NCBI GenBank assembly: GCA_031553685.1
Contig: JAVBLE010000050.1
Coordinates: 1 to 63,478, forward strand
Reading direction: 5' to 3'
DNA length: 63,478 nucleotides
From: JAFGVL01 sp031553685
GTDB taxonomy: Bacteria > Bacteroidota > Bacteroidia > Bacteroidales > Paludibacteraceae
Position 1 is the stretch's first letter, and the number at the start of each line of letters is the position of its first letter. Shown here piece after piece: positions 44,209-54,737 of this stretch. A model generated the notes under the pieces. The model made no database searches, was not told the origin of the DNA, and was given only the letters and a program-made list of their open reading frames with translations. Made by a program: the position numbers and the translations under genes.

Positions 44209-45246
44209 TTATTTCAATGGATTTTTGTCGGATTTATACCATTCAATGAATCGTGTAATCCCTTCTTGTAGCATGATATGAGGCTTATAACCAAGTTCGG
44301 TTTCCAACTTGGTGGTGTCGGCATAAGTTTGATATACATCACCTTGTTGCATTGGGAGGTATATTTTTTTGGCCGGTTTACCGATCGCTGTTTCTATTTC
44401 GCAGATAAAATCCATCAATTTTACAGGATTGGAACAGCCAATGTTATAGACTTTATACGGTACATCATTCGCACATTTTGCGGCTATGAGAATATTGTCA
44501 ATCACACGGATAGTTCCCTCAATGACATCGTCTATATAAGTAAAATCGCGTATCAAATCGCCGTTATTAAACACTTTGATAGCTTCGCCTTTTAAGATTG
44601 AAGACGCAAAAAGCATTGGCGCCATATCGGGTCTTCCCCAAGGTCCATATACCGTAAAAAAGCGCAATCCGGATGTTGGAATATTATATGACTTGCTGTA
44701 ACAATGCGCCATTAATTCGTTTGCTTTTTTGCTAGCAGCATATAAACTCATGGGATTATCTACATTGTCATCTTCGCAAAAAGGCATCTTAGAGTTCGAA
44801 CCATATACAGAACTTGATGAGGCATATACTAAAGACTTCACAGGGTAGTTCCGGCAACATTCCAAAATATTGAGAAAGCCGATTATATTACTATCCACAT
44901 AAGCATGAGGATTAGTGATGGAATAACGCACCCCTGCTTGTGCAGCTAAATTGACTACTTTGTCAAATTTTTCATTTGCGAAAAGTTGTTGCAAACCTTC
45001 TCGGTCTTCCAAATACAAACGAATAAATTTGTAGTTAGAATATTTCTTGCTTTGTATAAAAGTATCAAATGGACAGTAATTGTTGAGCACTTCGATGCCA
45101 GCCTCACGCAAGCGACCATGTTTTAGACGGATATCATAATAATCGTTGATATTGTCTAGCCCGATTATTTCATCACCACGCATGGCAAGCACTTCGGCTA
45201 ATCGTGCACCAATAAATCCAGCAGTTCCCGTTATTAAAATTTTCAT
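44209..45246 (-). CDS. NAD-dependent nucleotide-sugar epimerase (UDP-glucuronate epimerase-like)
   Basis: A 345-residue extended SDR enzyme. The NAD-binding motif is TGTAGFIGARLAE, the catalytic YxxxK is in MSLYAASKKANELMAH, and the substrate-loop region RFFTVYGPWGRPDMAP is typical of UDP-glucuronate 4-epimerases. It supplies a sugar nucleotide. It is the last gene of the peptide-system operon, 43 bases after the LanC-like gene, and may feed the glycosyltransferase two genes upstream or cell-surface glycans. Confidence 0.88.
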   Translation of the reverse strand: MKILITGTAGFIGARLAEVLAMRGDEIIGLDNINDYYDIRLKHGRLREAGIEVLNNYCPFDTFIQSKKYSNYKFIRLYLEDREGLQQLFANEKFDKVVNLAAQAGVRYSITNPHAYVDSNIIGFLNILECCRNYPVKSLVYASSSSVYGSNSKMPFCEDDNVDNPMSLYAASKKANELMAHCYSKSYNIPTSGLRFFTVYGPWGRPDMAPMLFASSILKGEAIKVFNNGDLIRDFTYIDDVIEGTIRVIDNILIAAKCANDVPYKVYNIGCSNPVKLMDFICEIETAIGKPAKKIYLPMQQGDVYQTYADTTKLETELGYKPHIMLQEGITRFIEWYKSDKNPLK

Positions 45247-45289
45247 AAGTGTGTCCTAATTAAAATAAAGAATGATGAGTAGATTATAC

Positions 45290-46087
45290 TTATAACAACC
45301 CAATCCAAGATTTTTCATTTGGAGACAAGACAGATAATAAATATAATCCATCCCAAGCAAGATTAGTTGATCCTTCCAGTTTTCCCTCGTTAATAATTGG
45401 CGTGTACCAATCAAATTGCCAATATTTTTTTAATAAATGTACACGAGCCAGTTCGTCTGCAGGAGAATTTGTTAAGCGAGGATAAGATTCATTATGGTCG
45501 AGAAGGTATTTTCTGCGAAAGGCTTTCAAAAAGTTAGATTTTTCTTTCTCGAAAATAGACAGACAATTTAACTCAAATAACAAATTGTGTACATCAAAAA
45601 GCTCTGTTTGAGACATTTCAGGTAAATTCTTTTTGATTACGAAGAATATTTCTAATAATAACTTCTCACTATACTTTTTGTTTGTACGACATAACCAATA
45701 CCAAGCGTGCCCTGTTAAACCATCATACAGACTAAAACCTGTATTTGGTTCTTTAATAAAGGCATAATACAAGGCTTTATCAATATCATCTAAAAAATCG
45801 TCTTCTGCTTCAATAAAATCATTTTCTATCAAATAATCAAAGGCGATTCCTATTCCGGCAAGTCCACTACGATAGCTTTTGTCTGTATAATTAGTTAATT
45901 GGCTTTGTATTTCATCTAACAATGCCATTGCAACCTCATTATAACTATTATCTCTCGTAAAACGCGCATAATGAAAGTAAAAAATCACAGCACTCATCTT
46001 ACCTGAAATTAAGCCAATACCCATTTCTTGGCGAAGTAATATCTGTGCAATCGTTTTAAGTTTAAAGTGAGTCTTATTTTTTTCCAT
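45290..46087 (-). CDS. LanC-like protein lacking zinc site
   Basis: A 265-residue protein with the repeating glycine signatures of the LanC alpha/alpha toroid (IGLISGKMSAVIFYFHYARF; SGLAGIGIAFDYLIENDF; LYDGLTGHAWYWLC). It is much shorter than typical LanC (about 400). The zinc ligands expected in the WCYG and CHG motifs are not there, so lanthionine cyclase activity by the known mechanism is unlikely. I start at the ATG overlapping the upstream stop as TAATG. It may bind or scaffold the peptide instead. Confidence 0.6.
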   Translation of the reverse strand: MEKNKTHFKLKTIAQILLRQEMGIGLISGKMSAVIFYFHYARFTRDNSYNEVAMALLDEIQSQLTNYTDKSYRSGLAGIGIAFDYLIENDFIEAEDDFLDDIDKALYYAFIKEPNTGFSLYDGLTGHAWYWLCRTNKKYSEKLLLEIFFVIKKNLPEMSQTELFDVHNLLFELNCLSIFEKEKSNFLKAFRRKYLLDHNESYPRLTNSPADELARVHLLKKYWQFDWYTPIINEGKLEGSTNLAWDGLYLLSVLSPNEKSWIGLL

Positions 46088-46785
46088 TATATTATTGTAA
46101 ATGAATCTCCATTTATCTCCCTTATATAAGTATAGCCGAATGTTTGAAATAACATGCATTGATAGTCAAAATCAACATATTTGGTCGTATCTTTGAATGC
46201 TTGGCGAATAATCAATTGTTCGCTTTTAGATGGATTATAAATATTGTCGCTTTGTAAAATTTTATTTGCCCGCGAATAAAAAATCAAACAATCTTCTACC
46301 GTTCCAAAGCAAGTGCCTGCATTCAAGTATCTGAAATCCCCGCGAAAATCACGGTCAGGTATTTTATCTATCAACAAATCTGGGTAGTTGTTTTTGGTAG
46401 CTCCAAACATTACTTTTTTCTGAAATGAAGTAAATTTATCCACTATATTGATAATGTCCTTTGTTAAGAGCACATCCGAAGCGTCTACTATTAAAACATA
46501 TTTGCTTTTAACAGCTTGTAATCCTTCTATGATATAGCCGAGTTTTTTTAGATTTGTCCAATAACAATTCAATGGTACTTTATTGATAAAATCAATGTTG
46601 TGTTTATTTAATTGTTCTATCAACATTGCTGTAGGCTGATTGGTTGCGGTAACTATTTCTACATTGTCCGGTATCCGAATCTCTTGTTTGTTGATTTCTT
46701 CCATAATTTGAGGATAAAGAGTTCGAGATTTTCCTTGAAAATGCGCTACACAAAATTCGTTTCTGTTATGATTTAAAATTTGCAT
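46087..46785 (-). CDS. PLOD-like glycosyltransferase
   Basis: A 232-residue protein similar to the glycosyltransferase domain of procollagen lysyl hydroxylase/galactosyltransferase proteins. The donor/metal site is VLIVDASDVLL (DxD-like), followed by DFRYLNAGTCFGT and a C-terminal YVDFDYQCMLFQTF. It probably transfers a sugar to a peptide or glycan acceptor. Its gene is coupled to the LanC-like gene by a TAATG overlap and lies 24 bases after the exporter adaptor gene, so peptide glycosylation is an attractive inference. Confidence 0.7.
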   Translation of the reverse strand: MQILNHNRNEFCVAHFQGKSRTLYPQIMEEINKQEIRIPDNVEIVTATNQPTAMLIEQLNKHNIDFINKVPLNCYWTNLKKLGYIIEGLQAVKSKYVLIVDASDVLLTKDIINIVDKFTSFQKKVMFGATKNNYPDLLIDKIPDRDFRGDFRYLNAGTCFGTVEDCLIFYSRANKILQSDNIYNPSKSEQLIIRQAFKDTTKYVDFDYQCMLFQTFGYTYIREINGDSFTII

Positions 46786-46809
46786 AATAATTTAGTGATT
46801 GATATAATG

Positions 46810-48090
46810 TTATTTTCGTTCAAATGCTTTGGCAATTTTTTCAAACAAGCGATATAAAATTGATTTTTCTTTGGTAATAATTTGTCCCATACCTTTCAAT
46901 TCGTGTACGAATTTTATTGTATTGCCCTGTGTCGTACTCAAACCGTTAGGTAAAGCAATAAAAACCCTGATAATAGAATCGTTGTTTACTTTATTAAAAT
47001 GTTCTAATCGTCCATCTATTGTCCCATGCTCAAAAGTTGTGTATCCATCAAAATTGATATTTACTTTTTGTCCGTTTTCCATTTTTGACAAGCTTTTGGG
47101 GTGTACGAAACCGTAACAGAAATATTCTTCGTTGTCGGGAATGATCGTTGCGACTTCGTCGCCGGTATTTACAAATTGGTTGTTGCGCCATTCTTTTAAA
47201 AAGATTAATCTTCCGGCTATATTTGAAGTCAATAGATAGCGGGCTTTCCATTCTTCAATCTTGTTCAATAGTTGATAGGCACTTGATACAAATTCGTAAC
47301 GATAAAGGAGAATTTTCCGGTTGTAATCAAGTTCTTCTTTATTAAGTGTGGTACTGATATTTGAAAGTTGTTCAGCAATATTCTTAATATTAAGATTTGC
47401 ATTTTGTTCGCTACGAAGTTGATTTAAAAAAAGGAGTTTATCTTGTAAATATTCTTCTTGAGTGCTGGCATTATCGCTGTATGAATTTTGTGTATTCTTG
47501 TATAATTCTTCTCGTGTTTGGGTAATGGATTGTTCAATACCCAATTGCTTATTTGAGATACTAAGCAAATCGATAGCGAATTGTTTCTGTTTTTTTAATC
47601 CTTCTATTGTTTTTGCTGTAACTCCATTGTGTACAGCCATTTCAAGATTTTTCTTTGCATTGTAAAAATCTAAAAAATAGTCTTTGAGTTCACCTAAACG
47701 GAAAGTGATTTTAAAATTTGTAGTATCAACTAATGTGGAATCCAAAATTCTTAATTGTAATTTGACTATACTATCAATGCTGATAATATCTTTATAATCG
47801 GCGGTACTTTCGATAACTGCAATTGGAGTATTGGGCTGGGTTTCTACACCTTCCGGTTGAAGAAAATGTATATTTCCAGCTGTGCGTGCAATAAGATGCC
47901 CACGCTGTACTTTGGTGGTTAGCGTTACACTCACAGTTTCGGTATCAGGGTATTGTACAATGCCTGCTAATAACAACACCACACATAAAGAAAGAAAAAT
48001 GCCCCAAGAGAGAGTGCGTATTCGTTTTGAAGGTATGTTTTCGATATAATTATTAGAAAACATATCTTCGTTTTCTAAATAATTTTCCAT
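46810..48090 (-). CDS. HlyD-family membrane fusion protein
   Basis: A 426-residue periplasmic adaptor with one N-terminal membrane helix (SWGIFLSLCVVLLLAGIV, residues 29-46). A lipoyl-like half-motif (GHLIARTAGNIHFLQPEG), a long coiled coil in the middle (residues 140-300) and a C-terminal beta domain (FCYGFVHPKSLSKMENGQ) follow. It bridges the C39-ABC transporter and the TolC-like channel. It ends 24 bases before the glycosyltransferase gene. Confidence 0.88.
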   Translation of the reverse strand: MENYLENEDMFSNNYIENIPSKRIRTLSWGIFLSLCVVLLLAGIVQYPDTETVSVTLTTKVQRGHLIARTAGNIHFLQPEGVETQPNTPIAVIESTADYKDIISIDSIVKLQLRILDSTLVDTTNFKITFRLGELKDYFLDFYNAKKNLEMAVHNGVTAKTIEGLKKQKQFAIDLLSISNKQLGIEQSITQTREELYKNTQNSYSDNASTQEEYLQDKLLFLNQLRSEQNANLNIKNIAEQLSNISTTLNKEELDYNRKILLYRYEFVSSAYQLLNKIEEWKARYLLTSNIAGRLIFLKEWRNNQFVNTGDEVATIIPDNEEYFCYGFVHPKSLSKMENGQKVNINFDGYTTFEHGTIDGRLEHFNKVNNDSIIRVFIALPNGLSTTQGNTIKFVHELKGMGQIITKEKSILYRLFEKIAKAFERK

Positions 48091-48124
48091 AAGTACTCTT
48101 TATATATTTTGATTAACAAAACTA

Positions 48125-49570
48125 TCATTTAATATAATTATCTAATGGTGTATTACTTTCAAAATCGAAAAATGTTTTTTTCATTAAATCGTATTTTAGA
48201 ATATAGATGTCTCGTATGGCATTATATTTTTCCAATAATATGGTTTGATTGTCTACATAAAGTTGATATAGAGCAATATAATCGCTTTTCCCATTTTCTA
48301 TGTTTTTAATTAAAATGCGTTCTAATTCATGCGAGGCTTCAATATTTTTGTCAGCTAACTTGATGAGGGACACTGACTGCTTGTACTTTGCAATTATATC
48401 TTGTGCCCAAAGATTAGCTTCCTGTTTATTGTTTTCTTGCTCGCGCAGATATATTTCTTTACTTATTGAGGCTATTTTTTTTCTGTTTTTTAAAGAGTTC
48501 CATCCACTAATAGGTACAGTTAGGGTTAAGGATACATTCTCTTTATCAGTAGGACGACCTTCAGTTAAATTGTATATGTAATCGTCTGCTTTACTATTAA
48601 GTCCTCCTCCTAAGTTAACAGCTGCTCTAACTCCAGTACTTTTCCGACTTCGTGCAATTTCACTATCCAACTCAAATAATTCTAGGTCTGCATTTTTTTG
48701 AAGTGTATATTTTAAATACCTTTCATATAGTGTGTTTTGATCTAAATTTAGAAAAATAGGATTGTTCTTTATATTAATGTCAAACTCATTATTAGTTACA
48801 GTCTTGTATTTTATTTGACTTTCAAACCATTGTTTTCTTGTCTCACATTCTTTACTTTTTATTTGCAGTTTATTTAAAAGTAAATAGATATTTAAGGTAT
48901 CGGTAGTTAAAGCCTTACCATATCTTAATAATGCGCGTTTTTGTTTTAATAGTTCTTGGTTTTTTTCAATGTTTTTATTGCTTTCTATAAGTAGTTGCTG
49001 ATTAATGTAATATTGAAAAAGAAGATCAACAAAATTTGTTATGTCTTCCGAATTGAATTGGAGTAACGCTTGCTTACTTTGTTTTTGTTGTAATTTTATT
49101 TTTTGTAATTCGTATTTATATTCGTTAAAGTCGAAAATATTTTGAGCATATTGAAGATTGAACCAATTTAACCCATATTGTTTTGAGCCGGTAATAAAAT
49201 CAGTGTAGTTATTCATGCTAGAAAACAAAGCTAATTCGCCTCCAAGAAATGCTACTTTCTTGCGTAACGATAAGCGAGCTACCGGACTGATATAATTTGT
49301 TTCTACCAACTTGTTGGAGCCATCCGGTTGTATAATGGGTTCGATAGATTTGGTATAAGGTAATGAAAACGAAAGGTCGGATTGTATTTTATATTTATTT
49401 TGGTTGTTCACTTGTATTAATGAGTCTATTTGATATTGTGCATAATTATTTCTTATATCATATCCATTGCGAGTATATAAATTGAGTAATTCGTCAATAG
49501 AATAAATCGTTTGCGCCTGCATAGACAAAGCAAACAAGAAAAACAAATATGTACCAACAACTTTGTACAT
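48125..49570 (-). CDS. TolC-like outer-membrane efflux protein
   Basis: A 481-residue outer-membrane factor with a signal peptide (ending SMQAQ) and two long helical repeats of TolC type (YSIDELLNLYTRNGYDIRNN near the N-terminus; second repeat near residues 290-440). It is the exit channel for the exporter. The start overlaps the transporter stop as TAATG, so translation is coupled. Confidence 0.85.
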   Translation of the reverse strand: MYKVVGTYLFFLFALSMQAQTIYSIDELLNLYTRNGYDIRNNYAQYQIDSLIQVNNQNKYKIQSDLSFSLPYTKSIEPIIQPDGSNKLVETNYISPVARLSLRKKVAFLGGELALFSSMNNYTDFITGSKQYGLNWFNLQYAQNIFDFNEYKYELQKIKLQQKQSKQALLQFNSEDITNFVDLLFQYYINQQLLIESNKNIEKNQELLKQKRALLRYGKALTTDTLNIYLLLNKLQIKSKECETRKQWFESQIKYKTVTNNEFDINIKNNPIFLNLDQNTLYERYLKYTLQKNADLELFELDSEIARSRKSTGVRAAVNLGGGLNSKADDYIYNLTEGRPTDKENVSLTLTVPISGWNSLKNRKKIASISKEIYLREQENNKQEANLWAQDIIAKYKQSVSLIKLADKNIEASHELERILIKNIENGKSDYIALYQLYVDNQTILLEKYNAIRDIYILKYDLMKKTFFDFESNTPLDNYIK

Positions 49571-51741
49571 TATTCTTTAGATAATTCCAACTGGTTTTTC
49601 ACCAAATTATAATACGCTCCTTTGCAACCAACCAACTCCTCGTGGTTGCCTGATTCAACAATTTTCCCTTTCTTCAATACATATATCATATCGGCATGGC
49701 GTACTGTACTTAAGCGATGGGCAACGACCACAACCGTTTTTCCCTGACAGAATTCATAGAGATTATTTAATATTTTTTTTTCGTTTTGAGAATCCAATGC
49801 GTTGGTTGCCTCATCAAGAAAAAGTACAGGTGCATTTTTATACATGGCGCGAGCCATCAATATGCGTTGCTTTTGCCCTTGGCTTAATCCTGTTCCTTCT
49901 TTCCCGATTTTTGTATTGTAACCAGCTGGCAATGATTCGATAAAACTACGAATACAGGCTTTTTCAACTGCATTTATTAGACGCGAGTAATCCGGTTTAT
50001 CAGTAAGGCAGATATTATACAGTATGGTTTCGGAAAAAACATAACTGTCTTGCAATACTGCGCTGCATTGATTGTGCCACCAATCGTCATTCAGTTGATT
50101 AAGCATAAAACCGCCTACTTTTATTTGTCCACTATATTCACTATATAATTTAAGCATCAATTTAAGGAGGGTTGATTTTCCGCTACCGCTTTCTCCTACT
50201 ATAGCCGTTACCTGATTGGCTTTGATCTGCATAGTCACATTTTTGATAACAAGTTCCTTGTTATTTTTAGATGCGTAAGAAAAATTAAGATTGGAAATCT
50301 CAATGGTTTTTTCTTCAGGCATTACAGGTAACATAGTTTCAATCAACTGCTCATCGTCTAACTGAAATATTTGCAGCAAGCGGCTTAAACTCAAATTGGA
50401 CAGCTGGAATTGTTGAAAAAAAACGACCAAGCGAGATACCGGCACATTAAGTTGTCCAATAATGTATTGCACAGCAACCATTTCGCCAAATGTAATTTGA
50501 CCGCTCACAACCGATACTGCTGCTATATAAGACAGAATAATATTTTTGATTTCGTTGATAAAAAATGCGCCTCCGGATTGTGTTTGTGTAAAAGCCAACA
50601 TTTTTCTCTGAGATTTGAAAATATCGACCTGTACTTTTTCCCACTCCCAACGCTTTTTTTGAGTTAAATTATTCAGTTTTATTTCCTGAGCACTTTCTAT
50701 TATTTCTATCAAGCGGCTACGGCTTTCACCAAGTTTCTCGAACATAGCCATATCTAATTTTTTCCGCTGTTGTTGAAAAAAAAGAATATAAATGATGTAA
50801 ATAATGCTACCGACAAAGAAAACTACAAATAACTTCCAATTGTAGATAAAAAGCACTATACCAAAGACAAATATGGTAATAAAACCAAAAAGAGTTTCGG
50901 TAAGTATGCCTGTAATAAAAGATTCAATCCGTTTGTTGTCGTCAATGCGCTGCAAAATATCACCCACACGGCGAGTGCTGAAAAATGAAATGGGCAGACG
51001 GAGTAATTTGAGTAAATAATTGGATACGGTGCGTAAACTGGCTCGAATACCAATATGCATATATAACCAACTTCGTATAAATGTATTTATGAGCGTACTT
51101 GATTGAATAACTAACTGAGCGATGAGAATAATATTAATCAATTGGATATTTTGCAGATTGATGCCCTGGTCTATCATGATTTGCGATAGAAAGGGAAGCA
51201 AAAACTGTAATACTACGCCGATAACAAGAATTAATCCGACAAGAGCATAATATTTTTTGAAAGTGCGGAAATACGCCAAATAATATTTTGTATTATAGTT
51301 GCTTTCTTTATTGTTGGAGCTTTTCTTCGGTTTTTCGAAAGTTGGTTCGAGGAGCAGGGCGTAACCTTTTTTGTCTCCGAAAACTGTCCATTTTCCCTCA
51401 AACTCTTGGCGCGTGTAGCGTAACCTGCCAACAGAAGGGTCTATTACATAGACGGTATCGCCTTTTACGCGCTCCACTACAATAAAATGTTTTTGATTCC
51501 ACCACACAATAGCTGGTAGCGGTGCTTCATACAAAGCTTCAAAAGGAATTTGTGTAATAATAGAATTAAACTCAAATGCTTCGGCAGCTTTACTAAGGTC
51601 GTAGATAGAAGTACCCTGTGCCGTAAAATCGCACAATTTACGGATTTGTTCCAACTCTATATCTTTATTATAGAGAGCAGCTATAATTTGAATGCAGGCG
51701 GGACCACAATCTTGGGTGTCGTATTGACGGAAATTGAACAT
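49570..51741 (-). CDS. C39-peptidase ABC transporter (peptide exporter)
   Basis: A 723-residue bifunctional transporter. The N-terminal C39 protease has the complete catalytic set: Gln6 and Cys12 (RQYDTQDCGPACI), His85 (NQKHFIVVE) and Asp101 (VYVIDPSVG). Six membrane helices follow (residues 160-430), then an ABC domain with Walker A GESGSGKSTL, signature LSQGQKQRILMA and Walker B PVLFLDEAT. C39 domains cut after a double glycine in peptide leaders while exporting the product. The GG-leader peptide encoded upstream is the obvious substrate. Confidence 0.95.
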   Translation of the reverse strand: MFNFRQYDTQDCGPACIQIIAALYNKDIELEQIRKLCDFTAQGTSIYDLSKAAEAFEFNSIITQIPFEALYEAPLPAIVWWNQKHFIVVERVKGDTVYVIDPSVGRLRYTRQEFEGKWTVFGDKKGYALLLEPTFEKPKKSSNNKESNYNTKYYLAYFRTFKKYYALVGLILVIGVVLQFLLPFLSQIMIDQGINLQNIQLINIILIAQLVIQSSTLINTFIRSWLYMHIGIRASLRTVSNYLLKLLRLPISFFSTRRVGDILQRIDDNKRIESFITGILTETLFGFITIFVFGIVLFIYNWKLFVVFFVGSIIYIIYILFFQQQRKKLDMAMFEKLGESRSRLIEIIESAQEIKLNNLTQKKRWEWEKVQVDIFKSQRKMLAFTQTQSGGAFFINEIKNIILSYIAAVSVVSGQITFGEMVAVQYIIGQLNVPVSRLVVFFQQFQLSNLSLSRLLQIFQLDDEQLIETMLPVMPEEKTIEISNLNFSYASKNNKELVIKNVTMQIKANQVTAIVGESGSGKSTLLKLMLKLYSEYSGQIKVGGFMLNQLNDDWWHNQCSAVLQDSYVFSETILYNICLTDKPDYSRLINAVEKACIRSFIESLPAGYNTKIGKEGTGLSQGQKQRILMARAMYKNAPVLFLDEATNALDSQNEKKILNNLYEFCQGKTVVVVAHRLSTVRHADMIYVLKKGKIVESGNHEELVGCKGAYYNLVKNQLELSKE

Positions 51742-51815
51742 AAATTAGTCTTTTTCTTCTCCTTTTTTCTTTTCAATTTTTCTGATTCAATTTTTGACTG
51801 TTTTATAACAGTATT

Positions 51816-54608
51816 TCATTCTGGCAACCGTATCACTTTAATGTTATTTTTCTGTGAAAAAAGATTGCGAGCATAATCGCGAATTTCATTTGTAGTAATA
51901 GAATTGACAATGTTCACATAATCAGTCACTTTATCCAAGCCTGTGGTTTGATATTGTTGAAGTGCACCCAACCAGAAATTATTTTCCGCCAAATTTTCAT
52001 TGTGTTTTTTGAGCATAGATTCGCGCACTTTTTGCCAATTTTCTTCGCTCGGTCCTTCTGTTTGCAAGCGGTCTAGTTCCGCATTGGCAATCTCCAACAA
52101 TGGCTCAGCTAAAGTCGTATCGGTATCGAATCTAAACGAAAAATAAAAACTACTTTTCGGAATTTCATACAACCCGCCATTTACAGTTATGCCATAAGTG
52201 CCCCCTTGTTCCTCTCGAATTTTTTCATTATAGGCAAGTCTCATAATGTCCACCACCGTGCTGTGCAAAGTGATATTACGCGAAGTATAATCCACATCGC
52301 CACTCCAAAGACTGTAAATGGTGGCTTTTGGAGTTTGCAACTCTTGTTTAAATTCCACGCTGTGTTTGCCTGTGCGGGTTTTTCGCCCGACATCGCGCCA
52401 TGACTTGTGTATTTTTTGAACTGGCAACGAAGCAATGTACTGCTCTATCAAAGGCAATAAAACTTCTTCGTCAATATTTCCCACAAAAGTAAAATGATAA
52501 GCCGCAACATCAGATGCGAAATTCTCTCGATATAGTTGGATAATTCGGTTATAATCAGCCTGCTTTAAGTCGTTAAGTGTATAAGGCTTTGAGTAAGGAT
52601 TATCGCCGTAGCGAACTTTTTCGATGGAATCGTTGAAAGTATTTTCTATATTTTTTTTGCGATTGTTGATTTGATTTTTTCTTTTCTTCAAAAAATCCAA
52701 AAAAGCATCTTCGTCTTGGCGTGGTGCGGTAAAGGTAAGATAAAACAACTGCAAAAGTGTTTCAGTATCATTAACGGTAGCGTTTCCTGTGAAAGATTGG
52801 TTATAAAGATTGGCAGTAAATTTCATCGTTACTCTTTCGCCCGCTAATTTTTTGCGTAAATTTATGGCATTGAAATTACCCAACCCGCCAAGCGGAAGTA
52901 CATCATTTATAAGTCTAACAGAAGGCAAATTTTCTACATTGACCATCGACAAACCACCTTTGGCAGCGGCTGAAAACAAAATCTGGTCTTCCTTAAAATC
53001 TGTCTTTTTTAGCGACACACGCGTGCCGTTTGATAAAAGCAATTCTTTTGTGCCCAAAATAGTATTTTCGTTGATTGATGTAATTTTTCCTTTTTGCGGA
53101 ATTGTTGGCACGAGCGGCTCGTCACTCAAATTTTCTTCATAAGCTGTGAGCGTTTTTTCTTTTATTCGTGCCATTGTTGCAAGAATTTCTGTTTCTGTGG
53201 GATATTTTTTGTTTTCAGGTCCCGAAATCATTACTACGCGATTGCTGTCCGAAATGATATTTTTCATATAATCATTTAATTCTTGAACAGTCAAAATATT
53301 CGCCATTTTCTGTATAAGCGCAAAATCAAATTCAATGCTTGAAAAGGGCTCGTTATCAGTAAAATGCGAAATGTATTTGTTCACAAAGCTGTTGTTTTTG
53401 GTATTGTTGCGTTCATTATATTTCGTTTCTAACCAACTGATATATGCGACTTTGGCTCGCTCGTATTCGGTAGGGGTAAAACCGAAACGCAACACGCGCT
53501 CCATTTCTTCCAAAAGAGCCTCAAATGCAATATCAACTCCACTGCGCGATGTAGAAGACATTTGCCAAGCGTCTTTGGTTTTGGCAACAAGAAATTTGTC
53601 ATCACGAGCCGAGACTTTACCAAATGGCGGTGATGGACTTTTCGCTATGTCATTTAAGCGAGTATTCATCATTAACATTGCCATATATCGCAGATAAACA
53701 ATACGATAGTAAGGTTCGTATTTTTTCAAACTGTCGGATATAGGATCGTGTTTGAATGATATACTAACTTTTCTGCCGGTAGATTCGGGATCGGTTACAA
53801 TAGCAATAATCGGTTCTTTGTTGTCTGGCACGGAGGGATAAATGCGTTTGGGCGCATCTGGTGCAGATGCAGGAATATCGGCAAAAAGTTTCTTGATTTT
53901 CGCCTCTATTTTGTCCACATCAACCGCGCCGACAATGATAATTGCTTGCAAATCGGGACGATACCAACGATGGTAAAAATCGCGAAGTTCGGCGGGTTTG
54001 AAATTGTCAATGACTTCAATTGTACCAAGTGGCGGAAAAGCATTAGCATAGCCGCTGCCTGCAAAAACTATCGGATATAGCTTTTCATTCATACGGCGAG
54101 AGGCATCGCGTCGTGTGCGCCATTCTTCGCGTATGATGCTGCGCTCTTTTTCAATATCTTTGTCAATAAGTGAAATTTGGCTCGACCAATCGTGCAAAAT
54201 CAATAGGCAACTATCAATAATTCCCTTGCGAATTGTCGGTGCATTGGGAATTTTATAAACCGTTTGGTCGAGCGAAGTAGAGGCATTTGCATCTTTTACA
54301 CCAATAGTTTCCAAATAATTGCGCACAGAATTGTTAGGAAAATTCGTTGTGCCGTTGAAAGCCGTATGCTCGAGAAAATGCGCTAACCCGCGCTCGTTTT
54401 CTTCTTCAACAGTTGAACCTACACGCATAACGAGGTAGAAATCGGCGCGTTCAGCGGGCGATTCATTGTGTCTTATATAATAGGTTAAGCCATTTTCGAG
54501 TTTTCCGAAACGGACATTCAGGTCGAGCGGAATCATTTTGTCTTGCGCTGAAATATTAAATATGTGGACAATCAGCAAAATGAATGAAAGAACAAGTGAT
54601 TTTTTCAT
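51816..54608 (-). CDS. Periplasmic M16 zinc metallopeptidase
   Basis: A 930-residue two-lobed M16 peptidase (pitrilysin/insulinase type). After a signal peptide (ending IFNISAQ), the first lobe has the inverted zinc motif HFLEH (residues 77-81) in RGLAHFLEHTAFNGT and a downstream Glu-rich helix (EKERSIIREEWRTRRD). The second lobe (from about residue 540) is the non-catalytic half. M16 enzymes degrade peptides up to a few kDa. As the first large gene after the precursor it may process, mature or destroy the exported peptide. Confidence 0.93.
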   Translation of the reverse strand: MKKSLVLSFILLIVHIFNISAQDKMIPLDLNVRFGKLENGLTYYIRHNESPAERADFYLVMRVGSTVEEENERGLAHFLEHTAFNGTTNFPNNSVRNYLETIGVKDANASTSLDQTVYKIPNAPTIRKGIIDSCLLILHDWSSQISLIDKDIEKERSIIREEWRTRRDASRRMNEKLYPIVFAGSGYANAFPPLGTIEVIDNFKPAELRDFYHRWYRPDLQAIIIVGAVDVDKIEAKIKKLFADIPASAPDAPKRIYPSVPDNKEPIIAIVTDPESTGRKVSISFKHDPISDSLKKYEPYYRIVYLRYMAMLMMNTRLNDIAKSPSPPFGKVSARDDKFLVAKTKDAWQMSSTSRSGVDIAFEALLEEMERVLRFGFTPTEYERAKVAYISWLETKYNERNNTKNNSFVNKYISHFTDNEPFSSIEFDFALIQKMANILTVQELNDYMKNIISDSNRVVMISGPENKKYPTETEILATMARIKEKTLTAYEENLSDEPLVPTIPQKGKITSINENTILGTKELLLSNGTRVSLKKTDFKEDQILFSAAAKGGLSMVNVENLPSVRLINDVLPLGGLGNFNAINLRKKLAGERVTMKFTANLYNQSFTGNATVNDTETLLQLFYLTFTAPRQDEDAFLDFLKKRKNQINNRKKNIENTFNDSIEKVRYGDNPYSKPYTLNDLKQADYNRIIQLYRENFASDVAAYHFTFVGNIDEEVLLPLIEQYIASLPVQKIHKSWRDVGRKTRTGKHSVEFKQELQTPKATIYSLWSGDVDYTSRNITLHSTVVDIMRLAYNEKIREEQGGTYGITVNGGLYEIPKSSFYFSFRFDTDTTLAEPLLEIANAELDRLQTEGPSEENWQKVRESMLKKHNENLAENNFWLGALQQYQTTGLDKVTDYVNIVNSITTNEIRDYARNLFSQKNNIKVIRLPE

Positions 54609-54737
54609 CGGTATATAATTGATTTTGGTTCAAGATGACTTTATGTTTTAAGATTTTCGTGTAAGGTTAAGAAATATTTTACTTCAAATTGCATCTAAAA
54701 CAGTTGTGCTGAACTTCGTTTTGCGCTCTGTTATAAT

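Noticed and set aside
45290..46087. Calling the cluster a standard lanthipeptide locus
   Set aside because: No LanB or LanM, and the LanC-like protein lacks zinc ligands; the usual lanthionine chemistry is not supported.
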